Assembly (NCBI GenBank): GCA_025201765.1
Contig: MU623349.1
Span: 1-64,000 of the forward strand
Reading direction: 5' to 3'
Length of the DNA stretch: 64,000 nucleotides
Source: Daldinia sp. FL1419
Lineage: Eukaryota > Ascomycota > Sordariomycetes > Xylariales > Hypoxylaceae
The notes beneath the pieces were generated by a model. The model was given only the letters and a program-made list of their open reading frames with translations. It was not told the DNA's origin and ran no database searches. A program made the translations under genes and the position numbers. Shown piece by piece: positions 56,735 to 64,000 of the stretch (the first letter of the stretch is position 1; every line of letters begins with the position of its first letter).

Positions 56735-58948
56735 ATGCGGGCCCTGATTGTACCCACGCTCTTCGCGCTCTTCGCAAATGTAGCTTATTCCAACTTTGCC
56801 TTCGAGGCTGAACAGCTTGCGGAGGAAGATATTGGCGACTTCTCAGCCATAGCCTTTGGCAACGCATCCGCTGCAGTATCCCTAGACGACGGCGGGCCGG
56901 ACTGCAGAGAGTACCCAGGAAGTCCCGATTGGCCACTCGAAGAAGAATGGTCGCGGTTTAACCGCTCGCTGGGAGGGGCCTTAATCAAAGGGGTCCCTCC
57001 TGCAGCGGTATGTTATGACGGACCTTATAAAGACGAGGCTGCGTGTACTTATCTTATGCGGAACGCGACCCTCACTCGCTTCTACATAAACGATCCGGTC
57101 ACACAGCTTTCGGAATGGCCAGAGGGAGACACTTGCCATGCGCCGTTTGGTCAGCAAACCGGCGGAAACTGTACGCAGGGTGCTTTCCCTGTTTATGTCG
57201 TTAACGCAACAGCGGTGAGGCAAATACAGATGGCCGTGAATTTTGCTAGGAACAAGAATCTTCGGCTTGTCATCAAGTAAGCCTCTCCCCGAAGATTAAT
57301 TATAATGTGAGAGCATGATCAGACTAACATTATATCTGTCTTGAATAGAAATACGGGTCACGATTTCGTGGGCCGATCAGTCGGATTTGGGAGTCTTAGC
57401 ATATGGACTCATTGGCTGAAAGACTTTGAATTCCTGCCCCGTTATCGAATCGGAGCGTACAAAGGCAAGGCGGCTAGAGTCGGCGCTGGCATTGAGAGCT
57501 GGGAGATGTTTGCACACATGGACCGTTACAATATGACCACTGTAGTAGCAGGTGGCTACACCGTTGGTGCATACGGTGGCTGGATGGCCGGCGGCGGCCA
57601 TTCCGCCCTAGCCTCCAGGTACGGTCTTGGTGCTGATCAAGTTTTGTCTATCCAAGTTGTGACGGCCGATGGCAGGTTCGTTACTGCTGATCCGCATCAA
57701 AATACTGACTTGTTCTTTGCATTGCGAGGTGGCGGCGGGAGTAAGTCATTTTTTAGATCCTCCATCTTATATCGTAGTCCACGTCGAGATATATCGTTTG
57801 CTAATGAAACATACAGGCACATACGGCGTCGTAACGTCGGCTATAGTCAAGGTTCATCCGCCAACGAAAGTCTTAACCTCCTCCATAGGCTTCTTTTCGG
57901 GAGATCTCAACATCTCTGGGCCTGGCGGCACAGAGACATTTTGGAAAGGGTTCGATCTATACCATGAATTTGGTAAGAAGATAGTGGACAATGGCGGCAC
58001 AGCATGGTACGTACGAAAAGCTTTTGATGAATAAACTTGTCTTAATAACCAATGCTAACGAACTCATAGTATGTAAAAATACCATTCATTTGACATTTAG
58101 ATATCAATGGTTAATAACTATCCTGGGTTAAGTAATACCTTATATTTCCATTCCAGATACTAATATGTAGGGTGTTAGATAGTTACGTGATGCGCCTTTC
58201 CGGCAATGATAGCTTTAGCCTCACGGCGGATATCGAACTCCCTAACGTGTCAGAAGAATACCTGTTCAACTTCGTACAGCCGCTTGTAAACGACTTAAAT
58301 AAGATTGGGCTAAACGTATCCAACCAGAAGCCATCCCCAGCAACAAACTGGGCGTCTCTCAACGAGGGCGTAGGCGATAGGCCGGGCAATTCGCGTTTCG
58401 CTAGCCGTTTGTGGCCGCGCGCCAACTTCGAGGACCCCGAGTTATTTAAGGAGACACAGCGCGCGATCCGGGAGTCGATCGAAGCGGGCTACACATTCCA
58501 CGGAATCCACATGAAGCCGACTGAAGAGGTGGCAGGCTACCCAGGTAACAACGCGGTCAACCCGGCGTTCCGCAAGGCCATCATCCACGCAGACCTATTC
58601 GACTCTACGTCTCTGCGGGGTCTGTCGCCGGCCGCATTCGAGGCGGCGCATTCGCGACTATCCAGCGCCATGGAAAAGTGGCGGGCGGCATCTCCTGGAG
58701 CAGGCTCGTATTTCAACGAGTGCGATGTCGAGGAACCAAACTGGCAGCAGGCCTTTTTCGGCAACAACTATAGGAAATTACTGCGGATCAAACGCCGCCA
58801 TGACCCTTGGGGCGTGTTCTATGCACCGACTACGGTAGGTAGCGAGGACTGGGTGGTGGTTACTGAGGACGGAGAACCCACGCAGAACGGACCATTGTGC
58901 AAAGTAGGTTCGGTGGAGGCGCGGAAGGGATATATGAGGTCGAAGTAG
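56735..58948 (+). CDS. Secreted FAD-linked oxidoreductase, berberine-bridge-enzyme-like
   Basis: Exons 56735-57276, 57349-57740, 57817-58006 and 58171-58948 give 633 residues. The ATG at 56735 is used because the frame before it has only a GTG. A signal peptide covers residues 1-19 or so (MRALIVPTLFALFANVAYS). The FAD domain has IKNTGHDFVGRS with His185, the usual flavin-linking histidine. It then has GGWMAGGGHSALASRYGLG, where the second flavin-linking cysteine of plant BBE enzymes is absent. A C-terminal substrate domain ends in RIKRRHDPWGVFYAP, the BBE-family end motif. These enzymes oxidise alcohols or sugars, or close rings in natural products, using O2. The last intron is 164 nt and its acceptor (58170) is the least certain join. 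Confidence 0.87.
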
Positions 58949-60113
58949 GAAAAGGGGATCATCTAGTGGGTGATTCAGGAGGCCATGCTGGTGAAAGGTA
59001 GACTTAGGTACCCACGAGAGAGACCGGTGTTGATAGTGAGACAAAACTGCAAATATTTAAATTTCTTCTAAGAGACCCTTAGAATGCTTTGGTAGATTGG
59101 GATGATGATTTGAACCCTGCCAAGTTTTTATTATTTTCTCATCCCTTTGTAGGCTACACCTGGGCTTCGTCGAAATCTTGGATGTATGGGTTGTAACTTG
59201 TAAGTCACTGACAAAACTCAAATCGCCCTCATTCACGTGCCCACGTGCCATCATACCTTCGTGGAAGGAGAGTTCAAACAGGTCAAGGCAGTCAAGGCAG
59301 TCAAGTCAATCAGGATTGTGGCTCAAGTGGCTTTCGGTAAAAACCGTCAGCTTTAGGTACCTAAGTACCTTCATCCAAAGTTTCTTTAGCTTTCGCGAGG
59401 CTCCAACAGTATCCTACCATTTCCCATTGGCTGCGAGCAACGATAGTGGGTCTAGGAAGCTCCATTGGGTATGAAATAGAAGGTGCTATTGGAGAGCCCC
59501 ATCGAAGGGAAAGATCACAATTAGGTCCAAGCTTATCCGTCTGCTTGCGCCAGAGGGAGGGCTGAATCGTTACTTTTTACCAATTTTTAGTGATTCCTTA
59601 CTTTTCAATCGTCTATCCACTCCAAAACCAACAAACCCGTCCACTTGCCCGCAACAATACGTACCCTTAACTACCTCTTTAGAAAAAATATTCGGAGCCT
59701 GTACAAGTGGTTTTTTTTTCCCTTTATTTCACCCAAACAGATATTTATGATACCTTGTTATACATTATCTTACCATTACCAATTTGACACCCCGACAATT
59801 TATAGAACTTATTCGAACTTTCAGCCTTCCTCCCCGAAAATCTGTTAACCTCGTCTACAGCCTCTACAGCCTCTACAGCCCACCTAAAATCCAATCGACA
59901 ACGATCCCCCCCGGTCTGCCTGGCACAATCCAACTCCGTCCTAAGCTCATAACATCCATGCCCCGAGCATCGGTAAATCTGCGCTTACCCTCGTCCGTCG
60001 GATACTACCCGCGAAGACCACGTCTGTCTTTCTCAACGGACATCATTGCGTAATTCGTAAATTTTCCTCCGTTTTGTGTGGTTTTGTGAGGGGCTCTAGG
60101 GGAATCGCATATC
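58949..60113. other. Intergenic region upstream of NOT1
   Basis: No gene is recognised. Frames at 59645-60053 are short and lack motifs. Small repeats of GTCAAGGCA (59282-59305) and CTACAGCCT (59858-59880) are present. Confidence 0.45.
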
Positions 60114-60149
60114 ACCTTTCTCTCTTCTTCCCTCCTTCTTCCCTTCCGA
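60114..60149 (+). promoter_or_regulatory. CT-rich tract before the NOT1 start
   Basis: A pyrimidine-rich stretch ends about 20 bases before the ATG at 60169. Such CT boxes are common near transcription starts of housekeeping genes in filamentous fungi. Confidence 0.4.
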
Positions 60150-60168
60150 CTGCGAGACCACCACCCTC

Positions 60169-63100
60169 ATGGTCCCCCCACCGCCATCTCACTCGCGATC
60201 CGGTACTTTCTCTCCTGCTCCTGCTCAGAATTTGCAGACAGGGCTTTCACACTCTCCCCACCCGTCACAAGCCGGACCTCTGAGTGCTGGCGCGAGCCCC
60301 AGTACCAGCAGCCCGACCACGGGGACCAGCTCTCTCACCAAAATCGTCGTCGCCCAGGTCTACCTTCTTCTTAGTACTATCAAGGAGGATAAGGACCGCG
60401 CCAAGTGGGAGTTACAGGTCGACCAACTAAAAAAGGTACATATGTTATTATTTTCTTCATCAGTCTGTCCGTATACTAGCTCTTACTTTGTTGGAACTTA
60501 CGCTAACAACACCTCGTCTCCCTTTAGCTCCTCGATGATCACGGCATGGAGGTTTTTTCCAAGTACTTCACCCGGCTAGTAGCCGGCAACGCCCCCCAGA
60601 TCTTCCCTGGTATCAACCGGCCTGTTGCCAATCCTGGTAACTATTCTCTCCTAGTAAACGAAATGGCCAAGATATCGCACGATCTCGACCAAGCTTCCAG
60701 GATAGCGGAATCTATTGAGTCAGCCAACGAGGATATTTTCCGCGATTTCGATCTTTCTACCTTTATGGAGCACTTCAAGCTCGATGCCCTAGAAAAGACT
60801 ATACTGGCTTTGGCGTTCAAGTTCGGTTCCCGCCAGGATCTGAAGACTAAGGGTATGTCAATACTCGCGCACTCGTCAGAGACTAGTGCCACTAAGCTAA
60901 CTGTGTTCGCTGCTAAAGCCGATGCGATCCTCTCCACAAATTTCCCTACGTTTGTCAATATAATCTCCAGAACAGATTACGGCGATCACTCCGATCTTAC
61001 TCCGTCCTTCATTGCTACTATCGTCGATCGATATATTCAAGGCCATCCGCCCAACTTCAACTCAGCTGCTAAACACGAGCTAAGTGCTAAGGTTCAGGCT
61101 CGTTGGTTACAACAGCAGCAAGATCAGGCACCTCCCATGGAGGTCCTTGCTGCCTTGGACCTTACCAGAGTGCTAGGTGATAAGCCCCCTAATGCACTCG
61201 CTCTTTATATACAGAGAACCGGCACCGACTTCACTCGCGACGAGGAAACCTGCCTAGCCTACCTTCAAAATCGACCAAATAATATACAGCTCAGCGAAGA
61301 GCAGGTTTCGGCGGCCTTGACGTACACGACTGTCAGTCTGACCTATCGTCATAACCCGTCCGTCCTTGTCGCTGCCCTCCGTCGCATACTTCCTCAAACA
61401 TTCCGTTGGCACGACGTGGTTGCGTATTTCGATCAGCGAGACGTGCGCGTGTCATCAACACAGTTCTTACGGTTATATGAAGCTCTGCTACCTATCGCGC
61501 AGGCCCAGGACGACCAGTCACCGCCATTTAGTATTCAAAGCCTGTGGGGAGGATCTCATTGGGAGAACCCGGAAACTCAGCTCTCCTTCATATGTGCGTT
61601 TGCATCCTTGAGCCCGAACGAGCTCGATGCAAGTACTATTCCCGGCCTCCAACCAACGTTTACGCTTGACGAGTACGCACAATCTCCTCCCGAAGTTCGT
61701 GAGCGAGCCGCAGTTGCAGTAAAGCACCCTCTAGTCTCGGCCCTGGCCCTATCAGCAATCTTCCAGGTCGCTCTTCATTCTTTACACGCGTCACAGAGCA
61801 CGGAAGCAAAACGGCTATTCCAAGAGGTGGTCGTTCCGAACCTAGACATTTTTATAGTGTCTGCTTTTGGTGTCCCTAAACCGTGGCCACCAATGGCAGT
61901 AGAAACTCTGGCATCCTTATTTGATAATTTCCTTCATAGGAGGTCGGAATATCATGACTTTGTTTTGGATAGCCTCTGGAGAAAGGACAGGGATTGGGTC
62001 ACGCAAAGACTTGTCGATGCGCATGCTATGAAGCCAATGGATCTAACCCTTATATTTGAGCACGTTATTAAGCATAACTGGCTCGACGAACTGGTTTACC
62101 TGCCAAATGGCTTCGGTTACGATCTCGCCGCCCTCGCGCATGCCGAGGGCCATCTCGATCTTTCCCAATGGGCCCAAAACAATGCCGAGCGTAGTCCTGC
62201 CATCTCCCAATCTTTGCTACAATTTCTGATGATAAAGGCGAATCTCGAATTGCAGTCGCAGAGGGGCGGAGATGGACAACCGGGACCTAAGTCGACTACG
62301 CCTCTCCACGTGAAAACTGTGCTTGCCATGCTCCAAATTCTAGAAGACTTCCTACCACGGAACCCCTTACCAGAGTTAATCATTGTTCAACGTGCCTGTA
62401 TCACTTCTTATCCTAGGCTCATCAATTATGGTGAAGGATATGATGATATCATTGATGCTAATGGAAAGGACGGCAATGGGCTTCCAGCGGCTGCGGTCGC
62501 CAAGATGGAAGAGCATTACAAGAAGATGTACGGGGAGGAGTCTGAAGTCAAGTACGTTGTTCAAAAGCTCGAGGAATACAAGCACTCGCGCTTTCCATTG
62601 GATCAGGACATTTTCGCATGCATGATCCACGGTCTTTTCGACGAGTATTCTCACTTTATAGATTACCCTCTCGAAGCGCTAGCAACTACTGCAGTTCTTT
62701 TCGGTGGTATAATATCCCATAAACTCATTTCCGAACTACCGCTGAAGATCGGATTGGGCATGATCCTTGAGGCTGTCAGGGATCACACTATTGACAGCTC
62801 AATGTACAAGTTCGGTCTCCAAGCTCTCATACAGATCTTCCCACGCTTCAGAGAGTGGCCGGGTCTCTGCAAGCAGTTGTTGCAGATCCCTGGTTTACGC
62901 GGTACTGAGGCTTATCGAAAGGCCGAAGAGGTCGTGCTAGAGGATGAAGAGGAGCGGGCGCGCGCCCAAAACGGTGGTAATACGCCCAATCGCATGGTGA
63001 ATGAACCCATGACAAACGGTGCGGCCGACAGTCCAGAACCTCATGCACCTCCTTTTGCAGCTATCAATATCGACCCGCCTCCTCAAGGATCTGGTTTTGA

Positions 63101-64000
63101 AGACCCTGTTGTAGATGTACAGGACAGAATTCAGTTCGGACTCAACAACTTGACTACTTCTTCGCTTCAGGCAACATTTAGGGAGATCCAGGAGATTTTG
63201 GAAGATCAACATCAGCAATGGTTCGCGAGTCATCTTGTCGAAGAACGAGCCAAAATGCAGCCCAATTACCACCAGGTATACCTTGACCTAGTCAAGCTTT
63301 TCCAAGACTCTGGTCTGTGGTCTGAGGTGCTCCGGCAAACCTACATAAGCGTCGCCCGCATGCTAAATTCGGAGAGCACAATGCAGAACTCGACTGACAG
63401 AACACACCTCAAATATCTAGGAGCTTGGCTCGGACTTCTAACCATAGCAAGAGATCAACCAATTAAGCATAAAAATATTGCATTCAAGCAGCTACTTATC
63501 GAGGCGCACGACACCAAAAGATTGGTTGTTGTTGTACCATTTGTCTGCAAAGTTTTGATTCAGGCTGCAAAGTCAACTATTTTCCGACCTCCGAATCCGT
63601 GGTTGATGGATATTATCCACCTTCTCATCGAACTCTACCATCACGCCGAATTAAAGCTGAATCAAAAATTCGAGATTGAAGTTCTTTGCAAAGACCTCAA
63701 TCTAGATCACAAGAGTATTGAGCCGTCTACTGAGCTTCAAGATCGCGTGCCTGTCGAAGAGGCTATTGATTTGGGTGCTCAAGACCCTCTCGAACATTTT
63801 GAGAATTTGTCTTTGAACGGCATAGCCAGCGCTGTTCCAACAGGCCTTACGCCACACCCTATTCCGGTCACCATTCCAGACATCAGTGCTCTCTTGTCGA
63901 TCCCCCCAACTAACGAGATGGTTATCAATAGCGTCCGCCTTCACGAAATCGTTCGTAACGCGGTCACGAAAGCACTACAGGATATAATCCAGCCCGTCGT
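60169..64000 (+). CDS. not1: CCR4-NOT complex scaffold NOT1 (5' part, cut by window edge)
   Basis: Exon 60169-60435 joins exon 60528 onward (GTACAT donor, CCTTTAG acceptor, phase 0), and the frame stays open to the window edge: 1246 residues of a protein normally around 2200. The N-terminus is Pro/Ser-rich (MVPPPPSHSRSG). The HEAT-repeat N-terminal module follows (LLDDHGMEVFSKYF, TLALAF-like repeats). The MIF4G-like region comes next, including RFPLDQDIFACMIHGLFDEY and LYHHAELKLNQKFEIEVLCKDL. Then a loop with HPIPVTIPD precedes the CAF40-binding helices (RLHEIVRNAVTKALQDII) at the edge. NOT1 is the platform on which CCR4, CAF1, NOT2/3/5 and CAF40 assemble to deadenylate mRNA. The missing 3' part should carry the NOT-module SHD domain. 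Confidence 0.95.

Overview
The window is nuclear DNA of a filamentous ascomycete. Genes carry short introns (mostly 48-90 nt) with GT..AG ends and CTAAC/CTGAC-type branch points. Intergenic DNA is AT-rich, and conserved eukaryotic genes (PABP, NTF2, NOT1, a HUL5-like HECT ligase) sit among typical fungal families (Zn2Cys6 factor, NmrA-like reductases, MFS carriers, berberine-bridge-type oxidase). The protein style and the many ACCTAGGT/TAGGTA intergenic motifs suggest Sordariomycetes, perhaps Xylariales, but that placement is an inference.

Layout. 0-7.3 kb: homopolymers at the window edge, a broken ankyrin-repeat gene, two NmrA-like reductase genes in tail-to-tail orientation, and a three-exon Zn2Cys6 regulator. 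9.0-12.6 kb: a GH64 and a GH17 beta-1,3-glucanase face each other tail to tail, with a 672-bp TA-flanked inverted-repeat element (Tc1/mariner-type MITE candidate) between them. 14.4-16.3 kb: a decayed locus with a P450 pseudogene and a monocarboxylate-transporter-like MFS pseudogene. 17.0-17.9 kb: two small cysteine-rich proteins that look like diverged tandem paralogs. 18.3-19.4 kb: a GC-rich extended SDR gene. 21.0-23.3 kb: a large membrane-anchored protein of unknown function. 23.3-28.6 kb: a gene desert with one degraded MFS remnant. 28.6-30.8 kb: a long universal-stress-domain protein. 34.2-36.6 kb: poly(A)-binding protein, flanked on both sides by motif-dense intergenic DNA. 39.4-43.2 kb: HUL5/UBE3C-type HECT ligase. 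43.8-47.8 kb: a FAD amine-oxidase-like enzyme, a tRNA-Gln(TTG) and an ACS-type MFS carrier. 49.3-50.1 kb: NTF2 in six exons, including an 18-nt microexon. 51.1-54.7 kb: an eight-exon FUSC/aromatic-acid-exporter-like membrane protein. 56.7-58.9 kb: a secreted BBE-like FAD oxidase. 60.2 kb to the right edge: the 5' part of NOT1.

The intact genes do not form one pathway. Likely functional groupings are beta-glucan turnover (GH64 with GH17), mRNA metabolism (PABP and NOT1, unlinked in the window) and a possible oxidase/transporter pair at 43.8-47.8 kb. Exon borders were set by hand from splice consensus and frame; where more than one border fits, the entry says so.
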